Shown here piece by piece: positions 45,301 through 57,210 of a DNA stretch of 64,000 nucleotides. Below the pieces are notes generated by a model. It was given only the letters and a program-made list of their open reading frames with translations, ran no database searches and had not been told where the DNA came from. The translations under genes and the position numbers were made by a program. The stretch lies in NCBI GenBank assembly GCA_018340805.1, contig JACMZG010000008.1, positions 77,803,612-77,867,611 of the forward strand. The letters are read 5' to 3'. Each line of letters starts with the position of its first letter. Position 1 is the first letter of the stretch. The stretch comes from Microvelia longipes (lineage: Eukaryota > Arthropoda > Insecta > Hemiptera > Veliidae).

Positions 45301-48300
45301 GTGATAAATCTGATCAGAGTATAAACTGGAAGAATAAGTATAAAAATATTTCAATTCATAGTGTTGCTCACAAAAAAAGTGATCCGTATGATGATACGGA
45401 GTTGACTAGAGCAACCTCTATAAAAATATTAAAACCCATCTTAAATAAAACAAAACAGTTTACTAAAGTAGAAAAAAATCAAAAGAAATTACCTCCTCGC
45501 CAAAGAATATTTAAAAATACTACTAAATTTATTTCAAGAAATGAAAAGGTGGCGTCGCAAACGAAAAGATATTACCGCATCCGAACTAAATCTCATAGTC
45601 CTTCAGGAAAATGGAACGATGCAAAACCAAGTTTGCTCAAGAAGGTAAATTCTTCCGACTGTTCCCTATTTAACGAATTATTTGTTAAACCTAATGATAA
45701 AGAAGTTAACGATGACATTTTACAATCATCTAACAAAAGTAAGCCTAAAATCCAAAAGAGGTATTATAGAGTTCGTGCGAATACCAATCATCTCAAAGAT
45801 CAACTGAAAGGTGAAAGTTATGTCAAGACATATGATGATAAAGAAGTGAGAAAAGAAACAGGATATGATGGATTAAAATATACCAATTCATTTATAGATC
45901 CAAATATTTGGAAATGCGTCCTTTTCAATAAAACTCCAGCTGAGTTTAATAAGGATGAAAAGATAAATATAAAAGATTCAACTGACTCCAAAAGATCCAT
46001 TCTTGATCTGTTTAGAACTGTAGATAAGACAGCTGTTATTATTGAGAAAGATTTTTATACCAGAGATAAAATATTTAAAAAGATACAAGATGATGAAAAA
46101 ATAGAGAAGAGCAAAGTTATTAACAAAACTGTAAAAGCTTCTTCGATCAGCGGTGAAAGTGAAAAAAGTGCTGAGTGTTCTTCTTTATTGACTAAGAACA
46201 TTGTGTGTTCTCAAGAAAATGATGTCCTTAGAACTTTAGATAACTCTTTAGAAATGTCTGAATTACCACTTGAGTGTGGTTTAACCCCTGATTCTACAGA
46301 TGCATTGGACACTGGTAAAAATGTAATAACCGACAAACATGGACTTTCTCTATGTAAAACAAGTAATCTTCAAAATTTTCAGCAAGGAAAATCAGATTGT
46401 GTCGAAATCAAAAAAAAATTATTGATAGATAATTCAGATTTAGAATCATCAAAATTTCAACCTTCAGAATCAGGATTTTATAAATTTCTTAAATATGATT
46501 CTTTGTTTTCTGCTATCTTGCATTCGGAATGTGATACTGAAAAAGATACTTTTTGTGTAAAGGATTTAGATTTGAATGAGAACATTGTGTGTCCTCAAGA
46601 AAATGATGTCCTTACAACTTCAAATAACTCTTCTCAGTCTAAAACAAACGATTTAATTTATGTAACTAAATGTGTGAACGAAGAACTTCAAGAGGAGTTA
46701 GATAATGAAATGTATTCTGACTGTGAACCTGTTTTAAAAATAACTGAAAAAACAAGAGAGTTAGATGATTTTGGAAATGTGTCATTCGTTGACTCTTTCA
46801 CATTGCCTCAAAAAGCTTCAAATGAGATAAATGTGACTCGAAACATTATGAGTAACTTTTGGTATTTCAATAATTCAAATAATGATGAAGTTGAATCTTC
46901 TGATGTACAGCTTCCACCTGAACTGTGTGATTCTCTTAACAATTACCAAGATCCTTTAGTTAAAATTATGGAATTTAAAAACTACTCAGACTCAGTTGAA
47001 CAAATAAACTTTTGTGATCCTAGTATTATTTCAAATCTGGTTGCCAATATTACAAATGAAGAGAAATCCATTGATAAATTTGCTTTTTGTAGATGTGATG
47101 ATATTCCATTTGGTTCCCTTGAATTGGGTTGTCTTTCAAATCTCAGTGGAAGTAAGATTAAAGAACCTTCAGAAAATGACTCTTCTAGAGGTCTCACTGT
47201 CAATGATAACTTTTTACTTAAGAATGACGGATCTTCTAACACGACTCCTTCATTTCCTATCGACAAATCAAGTAAAAGCACTTCCATTAACTTGAAAACT
47301 ATCGATAGTCAAACTGAAGTTAGTGTCGCTGAAAACTCCAATAAAATAGAACCCGGTTGCTCTATTCCTTCTGTTTTGAAATCATTTTTCCAGGTCAGCG
47401 GTTGTTCTTCAAAAATGAAGTTGCAGACTGATCTTATTGAGAAAACAAAGAAGAACTTATTGGGATTAGGTGAGATCACTAACAGTTCTGTAGTGGAACA
47501 AGGTAAGAACACCATTTCTGAATCTGTTAATATGCATGCTTCTAATGATTTGAGTAGTAAAGGTAAAACTTTGCCTGGGTTGTTATGCCATGAAAAAAAA
47601 TCAGATAGTAAAAATGTTAAACCTATGGTAAATGTCTCTAATGAGTATCCTGTAATTACTGTACAACTCATGTTGGATGAAAAAACTAAATCAAATGCGA
47701 TCAAAGATGATAAACCAAAACTTATTGCCTCCCCCCCTCCTTCGGAAAATTATGATCAGAGTGTTGAAAAAATGAGAAAGAACTTTATCTTTAACACTTT
47801 CAAACCTGATTCCAAATGTGGTGTTCAAAGATTAAAATCGGCATTTGAAAAGACTTCCGAAAATATTGAAATCAAAGAAGAAAAATCAGATTTAACTGGA
47901 ACTAAAATCATCGATTACAATCCTAACAATTCTCCATTAAATGAAAAGGATTATAAACTTTTAGAGAGTTATTTTTACAACAAAAATAACAATAGTAATA
48001 AAAAAATACTTACTAATAAGCCAGCTAAGAAATCTTACAAATATTCACCGAAGAATCATAAAATCAAAAAGGTTTCGAAACCTGAAATAGCACAAAGTAT
48101 AGAAAATATGTCTAAATTTAAAGAAGTCATCGAGAAATACGCTAATGAAAATTATATGGAATTGAGTCAGTATACCTTCAGTGTTGTCTCCCCTTCAGAA
48201 TTCAATACTGTTTCTAAGCCATTTGTTCATAATAAAGTTTCTCTTTTATCTGAAGTTTCAGAAGCTACTATAGATTCTTACAGTGTTCTGAAACCGAAGA

Positions 48301-48365
48301 GCGTTACAGAGCGTACAGTGTTCAGCGAACAGAGTTTAAATGGAGAGCAACCAGGAGGAATTATT
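39393..48365 (+). other. Low-complexity N-terminal extension encoded by the single 9.1-kb exon
   Basis: About 2,990 codons without a stop in AT-rich DNA cannot be chance, so this is coding. It is rich in Lys, Ser, Asn and Asp/Glu, poor in Trp and Cys, and I recognise no domain or membrane segment. It contains diverged internal repeats. A block with KSE(L/F)NTH starts at residues 383 and 445, each followed by N/I-KMRHES (near 422 and 514). Six copies of a (Q/E)xVIY(L/F)xxPLFS-like motif, some reduced to SHPLFSS, lie at ~1567, 1640, 1676, 1717, 1824 and 1876. KRYYR(I/V)R occurs at 2058 and 2122. NIVC(S/P)QENDVL occurs at 2269 and 2397. It looks intrinsically disordered with short linear motifs. 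Function is unknown. Confidence 0.85.
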
Positions 48366-51300
48366 AATTTAGATCTCCTGGCAAATCCGATTCTCAGGGA
48401 GAAATACTCGTCTATTCCTTCCGTCAGTAAAATATTAAACCAGACGATGTCTGATTCGGGGAAAACAGCTTTAGATAAATGGAAATCTAAGATGATTGAG
48501 AGTATGGGTGAAGATAAATTTATAGAATTCCATCAAGGTTAGTTTTATTATTATTATGATATTTTTATTTATCGTTCTCATTTGGTATTATATTTTCTCT
48601 TTGTTTCTAGGTTAAATGTATTTAAGCATTTATTAGTCAAGGGACCATTTGATCATAGGATTTGCAGGGTCATAAAGTAGAGTAAGAAAACCACCGGTCT
48701 GGTGTTTTACTCCGGGGCTGGACATTATCATTATATACATTATATCCTGACTCAATACATATAGGACATTATATCCTGACTCAACAAAATTTTAAAATTA
48801 TTACAACTATTTAATTTATTTAATAATTCAGGAAATAGTAATGGTCAAGAAGACAAAACATTTAAGTGCTAGGTAATTTATACCTACATAGCTTTATATT
48901 ATAGATATAAAGGCATGAAGTTATGAAAAAAATAGAATGCAAATATATTTATACAGTATATTTTGATGGGCTGTATCTTAAAAATGAAGCGGTGTAGGTA
49001 AAAATGAACCAGGACTAAAAATGTTTGTTTTCTAGAATGCTACAACTTTTATTTGAAACTTTTTAAATTATTGCTGAATCAGCATATTGTCCAGCCCCTC
49101 CAAGAATTCTTAGAGCTTCCCTACTCTATGGTCCAGTAAATCAAATAACTGAATGGTCCATAAATCTTTAGTTGTAGAAAATGACCCCTGTGCTCTGGGA
49201 CTACTCAACGTTTCACATACTTTTTTAGATTGACATGGAACTAAAAATCAACCTTACAAATGTTCCAAGCTTTATTGTGTATGAAATATGTTTGACTATC
49301 ATGTGGAAATTCACTAATATCATGACAGTATGCCACTTAAAAAACTACTAATACAGCAAACTGCTGTATGTGACCATGTTGCTATGTTGAGGTTGAAGTA
49401 CTAAGGACATAGAGTTGTAAGGCTTAAGTCTTCTTGTCTTTTTATTTATAATTGAATAATATTTCAGAGCAACTAGATAGAGGCAAGGAGTTCCATGAGA
49501 TAGTGAAGAATCAGTTATTAGGCAAAACTGACATAACAGAGAAACAGAGGAGTAATCTGTGTTACAAGAGTCTGGAGCAGATAATGGGGGACATCTCCAG
49601 CGTTGTGGCTGTGGAGAGTTTTGTGGTCCACCCAGCTCTGGGTTACAAGGGCATATTCGACTGTGTTGCTGTTTATAAGTAAGTCCAAGTCCTTTCCAAT
49701 GTAATAAAAAAACCAGGTTTATGCCCTTAACTTGTCTTGCATTCATCTCTAGCTCACAGTTGGGTGGAATTACGTCAGGCGGTGAATTTCATTTCTGATT
49801 TTTCATTCTATGCTGTGTTTTAGAGCTGTTACCTCTTGGGCTTAATTCGTCAAAGAATATATAAATAAAGAAATATAGTCCTGGGATTTATTATTTTAGA
49901 AAAACAATATTAGTTCCATAGCCAGTTAACAGGAGCGCTAGTGTGTTTAATACTTATGAGAATGCGCCACTGTTGTCTTGTTTTCAGCAAACTACTTCTG
50001 GCACAAAACTGATTAATCTAAATATTTACTTTATAAAATAATGACCAATTTAAAATAGATACTCATGTCGTTAAAATGGTAATAATGAACAAGATGATTT
50101 CACAATACCAACTTAGAAAAGTGAGAAAAATTTTATGGTCACGAGAGTTAGTTTCAGATCTGCCGCTAGATGCCAGCACTGACTTTAATCCCACCTTCTG
50201 TCTAATGCTCTGTTATACCTTCTGACATTCTGTATGTTTTATACTCTTTGGTCAAAGGCTCCTCCCCTACAGAATTGAGAACTTAAGGACTTCATCAATA
50301 TCTCTCACCTCTCTGTTGCCATGGATCTGTGTTGACAACAATATTGAAACCTTCTCACTTACCTTACTACAATCACCGCCTTTTAGCAGGACTTGTCTTC
50401 TTACCTCCTCCCTTTTTACCAACCACAGACCCACTTGAGTCCAACCAACCAGTGGATTCTCTGTAGAATCAAAAGATAAGGCGATTATATTACTATGAAT
50501 ATCTAACCAACTACTCATGCTGATTCAAACGAGTCCAAGTAAGGTGATTTATAAGGAAGTTTTGAGCAGTTAGAAGTAGAAAGGAGAGGGGAGGGGGTGA
50601 ACAAGTAGATACAATATTTAAGCCCTATTAGCTGCTCCTATGGGGTCGTAGGATGCTGCACTGTATGTTATGATAACACTGTGTGGTCTGAAGCCAGCAC
50701 CTTTTATAGGAGTGTGTCAGGAATCCTTCTCAGAGGTTTCTCATCAAGAGAAAGTAGTGACAAGCAGCCTTGTTTTTATTTTTAGACTCACTAAATTTTA
50801 TTTTTAAATTAAATTTTACCGCAATAGTACTTATTTGACCCATCAATGGTATGGAAGCACCCACTCAGTTCCAATTGGTTGTTGTCTTTCACCAGGGGGT
50901 ATTTGCCTCCTTAAAAAACATTGATTTTGTTGTATCTTGGCCAAGCGTTTTATTAGTATGTCAACTTATTTAATAAAAGTGTTAATTTGTCAACAGAGGC
51001 AAGCCATGTCTTATAGAATGGAAGCATACAAGCAAAAGAAAAAATAAGATTGGCTCTACTTATGACGCACCTCTGCAGATGTCAGCTTATGTTGGAGCTC
51101 TTAGTGAGGATAAAAATTACAACATTCAGGTAAACTTGCCTCTTGTCTGTACAACCAGCTCTCTCTTGGGAAGCTGAGGTTGAGTCAGTATACAGACTGG
51201 TTTTAAGTTAAATAGGTAAAACAGAAAAAAAGTTTCTCCAAAAAAACTCACAGTGCTGTCTAATTTTTTATTAAATGCAATGGTTTTTCTATGAGATTGT

Positions 51301-52579
51301 TATTTTTTTATTTTATTTTGTAGAAATTTTATTTTTTATTCCCAGGGGACTTTTTTTCTATTTGTATTAGAAGAAAATGGATTAGGAAACATTTATAGAG
51401 CAGTTTGTCTTATTTCTTTTTAATCTCCTTATTATTTGCCGTTTCAAAGATACAGTTGAAATTCTGTTTTGCCGTCAAAAGAAAAATTTGCCCGGCGTGT
51501 ATCCTGCGGCTATAATAATTTGAAAGCTATACTTTTGGAAAATATCTTGTTCCTTGGTTGACTTCATCTTATCCAAAAATCATAACGTTTAATCGATTTC
51601 CCATTGAGTTATGGTAGTACTTACAGAACGATTTTGTGCTAAAGTAAAGCTAATAAAAGTATGGTTCATTTTTAACTTGAAATCCTTTGTTAATGGTTTG
51701 AAATTGAGAGTACACCAATAGAAACTTACTTTTAGACAATTTACTCAGCTTCAAAATTTATTTGAAAGAATTTTTGATATTTTGTGTTTCTAACAAGCTA
51801 TTAATGAAAACATGAAAAACGGGACACGCTGTGGTCCATTATGATCTTATCTGCAATAAAAAAATTAGGGGAAGTTTTTTTTTTGGGGTATCCATAAACA
51901 TGTCCAAACAGATTTACAAAATAAAATTAAGTAAGTATTTAAAACTTTGCAAAAAAACTCATTCGTTGACTAGTCTCTCAGACAAATTTTCATTTTTATT
52001 CCCTGGGGACTTTTTTTTGTATTGGCATTAGAAGAAAATGGAAGAGGAAAAATACATAGAGCTGTTTGTTTTCTTTTTCTCATTTATACCATTGCTATAA
52101 AGGAAAAGTATTGTGTTTGCAAAAAATCCGAAACCCAAATCTCATCGGAATATTTTTAACTTGTTGCTTGAATGAGGCGTCTGAAAGTGCAGTATAAGAT
52201 GTAGGTAGATGGTTTAAGTATTTCAACCATCTACCTTCATCAGCAGTGCAGGTTTTGCACTGCTGATGGCCTCTACTATGTTGAAAGTGCTTTGCCAATG
52301 AAGTTTTATTTTGTGGAAAGACTTCTTTTTGTTTATTATTTTAATGTTAAGGTGTTTTTTAAATAATCTCCTTGATTGAGCAAACTAGTGAGGAATATCA
52401 AAACTGTATTTCTTGTGTAAATTATTTTTTTTCAGGTGGAGAATGGTCTTATAGTGGTAGCGCACGCAGATGGTAGCCCTGCTGATGTATTTGAACTAAA
52501 TCTACAAGAAATTCAAAAATACTGGACTCAATGGTTACAACGTCTCAAGCAGTATGCAACCCAAGAAAATAAATCATGA
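39393..52579 (+). CDS. MGME1: Giant MGME1-like mitochondrial genome maintenance exonuclease (~3,210 aa, long N-terminal extension)
   Basis: Exons 39393-48537, 49468-49678, 50997-51129 and 52436-52579 join through GT..AG introns with matching phases (1, 2, 0) to give 3,210 aa. The last ~220 residues match MGME1 over its whole conserved core, with PSVSKILNQTM at the end of exon 1, then KEFHE, GIFDCVAVY, LIEWK, PLQMSAYVGA and GLIVVAHADGSP. MGME1 is a PD-(D/E)XK single-strand DNA exonuclease that trims mitochondrial DNA ends. Its catalytic residues are seen here as D3113, E3126 and K3128, with the same 13-residue Asp-to-acid spacing as the human enzyme (recalled). Vertebrate MGME1 is ~345 aa; here about 2,990 Lys/Ser/Asn-rich residues precede the core. 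Residues 1-24 (MKSPIITTFMRATLQ...) are basic with no acidic residue and could be a mitochondrial presequence. An in-frame TAA at 39372 supports the start. Internal initiation giving a short isoform is possible. Confidence 0.9.
49679..50996 (+). other. Intron 2 of the MGME1-like gene
   Basis: GT at 49679, AG at 50995-50996. It includes a stretch (50380-50440) repeated in Nup54 intron 1. No coding signal; reading frames on the minus strand are chance or antisense to the exon. Confidence 0.75.
51130..52435 (+). other. Intron 3 of the MGME1-like gene
   Basis: GT at 51130, AG at 52434-52435. It contains a near-repeat of tttttattccc(a/t)ggggactttttt at 51336 and 51995, an R1 5' end at 52085-52145, and two hairpins at 52200-52275. 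Confidence 0.75.
52200..52275. repeat. Two adjacent perfect hairpins
   Basis: aggtagatggtt / aaccatctacct (12-bp arms, ~52203-52240), directly followed by catcagcagtgca / tgcactgctgatg (13-bp arms, ~52239-52268). The flank ttttattttgtggaaagact links it to the foldback family. Confidence 0.85.
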
Positions 52580-53065
52580 TAGTTGTATAACTCATCACAT
52601 TGTGTTCGTTTCCATCTTTTATTACTTTCTACTGTTATTTTAAGATTCCTATTATTTATAAATAATTTTGTGATAGTAAAATGTGTGATATTGTGTTGTA
52701 AATTTGTTTTTTTTTTAAATTTTAAGGATTACAGTTGAGGGGGACTATCAAAAGAACATACGTGTTACGTGTTGTATATTTAGTATAGTTTATGTTTGAA
52801 GGGCAGAAAGGATAAACAATGATAGGCAGAGATCAGGCCTGGAATGACCTATCGGACAACCAGGCAAATGCCCGGTCCGCTCTCGGTCCCCAATTAATAA
52901 AAAAAACTGAGAAAGAAAAAAAAAAGATAAGGAAAAGAAGAAAATGAAAAAGTAAATAATGAGTGATTTTGTGCATTACATTTATATTTTAGGAAGATAT
53001 TAATATATTTAAGACCTTACTCCCTAACTGTAAAGAAAGGTACGCCCTTGATCAAAATGTGTACT
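52580..53065. other. 3' flank of the MGME1-like gene
   Basis: Probable 3' UTR, then repeat-like sequence near 52835-52915 (ggcctggaatgacctatcgg). An aataaa at about 52895 is a possible poly(A) signal, though it lies in A-rich sequence. Confidence 0.45.
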
Positions 53066-53222
53066 CCCTCACTGTTGTAAGAAGTAAGCCTATAAACTTG
53101 ATTTATAAAGCCCTTGCGCCCTCACTGTTGTAAGAAATAAGCCCCCAAACTTGACTTATAAAGCCCTTGCACCCTCACTTTTGTAAGAAGTACACCCTCA
53201 AACTTGACGTATAAAGGCCTTG
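53066..53222. repeat. 53-bp tandem repeat, three copies
   Basis: ccctcactgttgtaagaagt recurs at 53066, 53119 and 53172 with the linker aaacttga(t/c)ttataaagccctt. Confidence 0.88.
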
Positions 53223-53279
53223 TTTTGATGATGATTATTGCTGAGCAATAATGACTCAGCAACATTTTTAAAAAGTTTC

Positions 53280-53645
53280 ATCTCATCAGCATTAGTTCAA
53301 TTGATATCAAATGACTTGTGTACGTTTCTTGAAAAATTGCAAAAACTTGGCAAATAATCTAATTGAGTTGAAATTCATTAAAAGCGAATACCTTTACTTA
53401 ATAAATAACACTGTTTTGTTTCAATACAAGTATATCCATGATTTATATTGGATTAGTAAAGAAGTAAGCAGCATTGAGCGTGTTCAGTGCCTGGTTGGGC
53501 ACTGGGAATGAAACGGATGTATTTACTATATGAGGACATGCGAAGCAAGTCCGAACATGTGTTGCGCTATAAATTTAGTGATATTTATATTCTGAGGACA
53601 AGGTAAGCTAGTACGAAGTAGGGTACCATGTACCAGATTTTTTTT
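53280..53645 (+). repeat. R1-related copy with 5S-like module
   Basis: tctaattgagttgaaattca, acttaataaataacactgtt, the 5S-like module, then two gagga-cg-agtcc terminal phrases (53543 and 53594) and gggtaccatgtaccagattt. Same order as 6600-7020. Confidence 0.75.
53448..53528 (+). other. 5S rRNA-derived module
   Basis: ttggattagtaaagaagtaa, gcagcattgagcgtgttcag, tgcctggttgggcactggga. It lacks a few C-box bases (gggtgacc reduced to gggc). Confidence 0.65.
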
Positions 53646-54224
53646 TTTTATTACACATGAAGTAAAATGTGGTTAAGTCCTAAGAAATAGGGGTTTAAAA
53701 TGTGGACATTGTTAAAAAAAAGTTTTTTTTTTCGATGAAAATGACTTTTCTATCTTCTCTGGTGATATGGAAACAAATTAAATGACCTAAAACAATACAA
53801 ACTGGACGAATTTAACAAACCATGTATATCAAGATCTTTTTATTTCTTTTTTTTACATTGAAGATCACAGCAATAAATACAAAACATCATTTATATATAT
53901 TTATATGTATAATAATATTTTCATTATTCATCTTTATTTACATTTAAGACACTTATTTCTTTTTATATATTTTTTTAATAATTATTTTTATATAAAAAAT
54001 CTTATGTTTACATTGTTAAATTATTTATTTCAAAATAATGGGAAAAATAAATAACTAAATTAAAATACAATTTTTGAAGAAAAATATTAATAAAATACGT
54101 TTAATAAATGAGTCAGTGTTCTGTAAGCTTTATGCAGACTCTGACATTAGTATTAAGTACATTATGCAGGGTGGAGTAATTGCAACAATAAATGTAAATA
54201 AACATAGTCAACAATTGGCCCTGA
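53646..54224. other. AT-rich non-coding region
   Basis: No feature recognised; only A/T-rich low-complexity runs. Confidence 0.5.
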
Positions 54225-54480
54225 CATTTTTACCACAGGTATTAAGGAAAAGTATTGTGTTTAAAAAAAATCGAAACCAGGATGTCACCGAAATTATCTG
54301 TTTCAGGTGTTTTTAAGAACTCCTAAGTGGTTTTCACAAAGTTGCTTGTCTGTAAGTGTTTGTCTGTTATCATCGTAGCTCCTTGTGTATTTATGCTAGA
54401 GAGTTGAAACTTTGTACAAAAATCAATCTACCTCTGTAGTTGTGCTATTCAGAATTTTTTCTGAATAGCACATTTTAGGC
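54225..54480 (+). repeat. R1 dispersed repeat, 5' part
   Basis: attaaggaaaagtattgtgt, gaaaccaggatgtcaccgaa, aagtggttttcacaaagttg, tttatgctagagagttgaaa and gttgtgctattcagaa in order. Confidence 0.82.
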
Positions 54481-54659
54481 GTCATTAACCTACAATAATG
54501 ACCCATTGAAAATTTCTATTATAGCACAATTGGTGGAGTTAATTTTGAATTTTAACTTGGAAACTACACCATATTTTAAGAACTTTGTTATCATTTTCTG
54601 AATATAATTATATAAATTTCTGAATTTTAAGCCAATTTTTTTCCTTATAATATTTTTTA

Positions 54660-55645
54660 ACTTTTACTCACTTCCTACCACAAGTACAAGGAAGTGTATT
54701 GTGTTAACCCAAAAAATCCAAAACTAAAGTTGCATTATAATTATCACCCTCAGAGGCATTTTAACGATGTTCTGAGTGGTTTTCCACATGCTGTCTGTCT
54801 ATGTCACGCATTACTCCCGCTGTGTCTTTGCTTGAGAGTTGAAATTTAGTACAAAAATCAGACTTCAGGACTAGTTGTGCTGCCCAGAAGATGATATTTT
54901 TCAGACTACTATACCCTATTTTTGGGTCATCAAAAATCTAAAATCCTTGTTAAAAAACTAAAATGTGATGGATTGAGTTGACATTTTACACAAATGTACA
55001 TCCATAGGTGGTCAATCGGTTCACAAAATTTAATTTTAATATTGTTGCCATTTAGAAAATGTTTACTATTAAATTTTGAAATTTTAACAGTCAACAAATT
55101 TTAATTTTTTAAACTGTTTTCCAACTTACGACATATCGTCAGATAATGAAACTTGTAATGAATTAGCAGTGAAAATTCTATGGCTATTCAACTTTTATTT
55201 TGTAAGTTATTGGTAAACACATATATTTGTTGGTGTGACAGTTGAAATTATATGAAAATATTTGTTTACATTTGTCAAAATCATGATGTTCAACTTCAAA
55301 TCATGTGATGTATTGATAAAATAGAGTGCTAATATTCTTTTAAAGAACTATACTAATAAAAACTAGGCAGCCGAGTATGATCGCGGTCTTTACTGCATTC
55401 GTGAACATGATATAAAAGTACAAACCGTAGTATTTGATCGAATACCTATCTACTATATTACTACTATAAGGTTTAAAAAACTTAAGGCTTTAACGTCCTA
55501 GATACTTGGTTATCTAATAATCATGAGGTCGAGCAAAGTGTGATGAAGTAATGCCAACTTAATCATGACATTCTGAGGACGAGCGATGCGAGTCCAAAGT
55601 TGTGAGGAAAAGTACCGAGGTACCCTGTACCCAATTTTTTTTAAA
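54660..55645 (+). repeat. R1 dispersed repeat, long copy (~985 bp)
   Basis: Begins cttcctaccacaagtacaag and gaagtgtattgtgttaaccc, includes ctgtctatgtcacgcattac and gttgtgctgcccagaagatg, and ends cattctgaggacgagcgatg, cgagtccaaagttgtgagg and gaggtaccctgtacccaatt. It directly follows another R1 5' part. Confidence 0.78.
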
Positions 55646-56724
55646 TAAAAGATTCTTGTAATAATATTGATAATAAATTTCAAACAATTTCTCAGTGGAA
55701 TATTACCAGAATTTGGTATTAAATTATGGTGTAACACATGCCTTGAATCAGTTGACAGCGGGGGAAAACAATGCCAGGGAGCCAATGAGGTCAACTAATT
55801 TAAGCCATGTGTTAAACTATACTTTGTATGAATGTAACTTCCAAAACAGTCACAATATGCTTTGATTTGTCAATTTACCATAACAGATTACATCGATTAT
55901 CACATTTAGGTGATTACAAAAAAATTGATACTGATAAATTAATTTCTCAGATCAACTTAGTGAGGGAAGAGACTATTTTTGCCAATCTACGACCAATTTT
56001 ACTGTGTTTAAAGAATTTAAATTATTGAATTATAAATTTTCGATCCTGTGCATAGATAAATAGTATGTTATAAAAATAAAAATTGTTAAAAAACAAGTTA
56101 AAGTACCTTCACAGCATAGGACAAACTTCTGTCTTTGTAAACAAATATAATCTTTATCTATTAAATTGAACTAAGTTTATTAATAACTTTTCTTAAATAA
56201 TTTATAAAAAATTAGTAAGAAAAAGAAAGAAAGAGTCACAGTCATTGCCAGTAGTAATGATAATAATCAATCCTTTCTTATCAATCAAATTTGGCATTTT
56301 CAACTGAAAAATACCAAGCTGTTTAGGTTAATAATTTATTTTTCATTATTTTTTTTTAGCAAAATGTGTAATTACTTTTTCATTTTGAAACAATTTTTTT
56401 AATCATAGAAAAAATGTAAAGAATAAAAAATAAAGAAGAAAATACTTAAGACAAACAATGAAGACTTGAAGAACAGTTTTAAAATTCCATTGGAATTCTT
56501 AAAAACATCTGAAATTCTTAGATGTGCTTGTATTTTTTTTCATTTGCATAAATTGACAGAATAGTTAAATTAAAAAAGGGTAAAAATATTAAAATCCAGC
56601 TCCTTATAATCCTAATAGTAGATCAATTTAGTGTTATTAAGTTGTCACTTCTGACGGCTGTTAAAATAAAAATATTGTAAACTTGACAGGTTTCTATTTG
56701 ATTAAGAAATTCAAGCTGATAGAA
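55646..56724. other. Non-coding AT-rich region
   Basis: No gene recognised. Small frames have no family resemblance. Confidence 0.5.
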
Positions 56725-57210
56725 TTTACAAGGTGATTCAATTAGAGGGTTTTTATGAATGAAACAATTTTTTTTGACATGTTAGGTTATAGTCTGGAAT
56801 TGACGTCATTGCAGGAATAAATAGTAAATTTTCAATGTTGACCGCCTATACCGATGCCTGCAATGACGTCACACGTCATTCTTAAAAACATCAGGTTATA
56901 ACTTGAATTTATATGGAATTAAATCACCTTATAAATTTCTAACATGTTGTAAGAAATTACTGTATATTGACAAGATGTTATAAATTTATAAGGTGATTCA
57001 ATTTTGATGTAAACAAACTAAACGAATTCAGAGGTTATAACCTGACTTTTTTATTAATTACGTGTGACATCATTGCACGAATAGGTATAGGCGTTCAACA
57101 TTGAAAATTTACTATTTATTCCTGCAATGACCTAAATCCCAGACTATAACCTAAAATATAAAAGAAATAATTTCATTTATAAAAACCCTCCAATTGAATT
57201 ACCTTATAAA
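56725..57210. mobile_element. Two ~210-bp MITEs in inverted orientation
   Basis: The terminal sequence aaggtgattcaatt appears four times: at 56731 (+), ~56925-56935 (as aattaaatcacctt), 56991 (+) and ~57190-57204 (as aattgaattacctt). This defines two TIR-bounded units that are inverted copies of each other, sharing tgacgtcattgcaggaataa and aatttactatttattcctgc. No transposase. Confidence 0.78.

Larger units (their letters stand above)
49468..52579 (+). other. MGME1: MGME1 PD-(D/E)XK nuclease domain, exons 2-4
   Basis: These three exons encode the catalytic half of the nuclease. Exon 2 carries the KEFHE histidine helix (H3058) and the metal-binding D3113 in GIFDCVAVY. Exon 3 carries E3126 and K3128 in LIEWK and the QMSAYVGA helix. 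Exon 4 carries the GLIVVAHADGSP strand-turn and the C-terminal YWTQWLQRL helix, and ends at TGA 52577-52579. No catalytic residue appears lost, so activity is expected. Intron 1 is 930 bp, intron 2 is 1,318 bp and intron 3 is 1,306 bp. Confidence 0.95.

Noticed and set aside
49348..49746. Minus-strand 132-residue frame
   Set aside because: Antisense to MGME1 exon 2; the plus-strand exon is conserved and correctly spliced.
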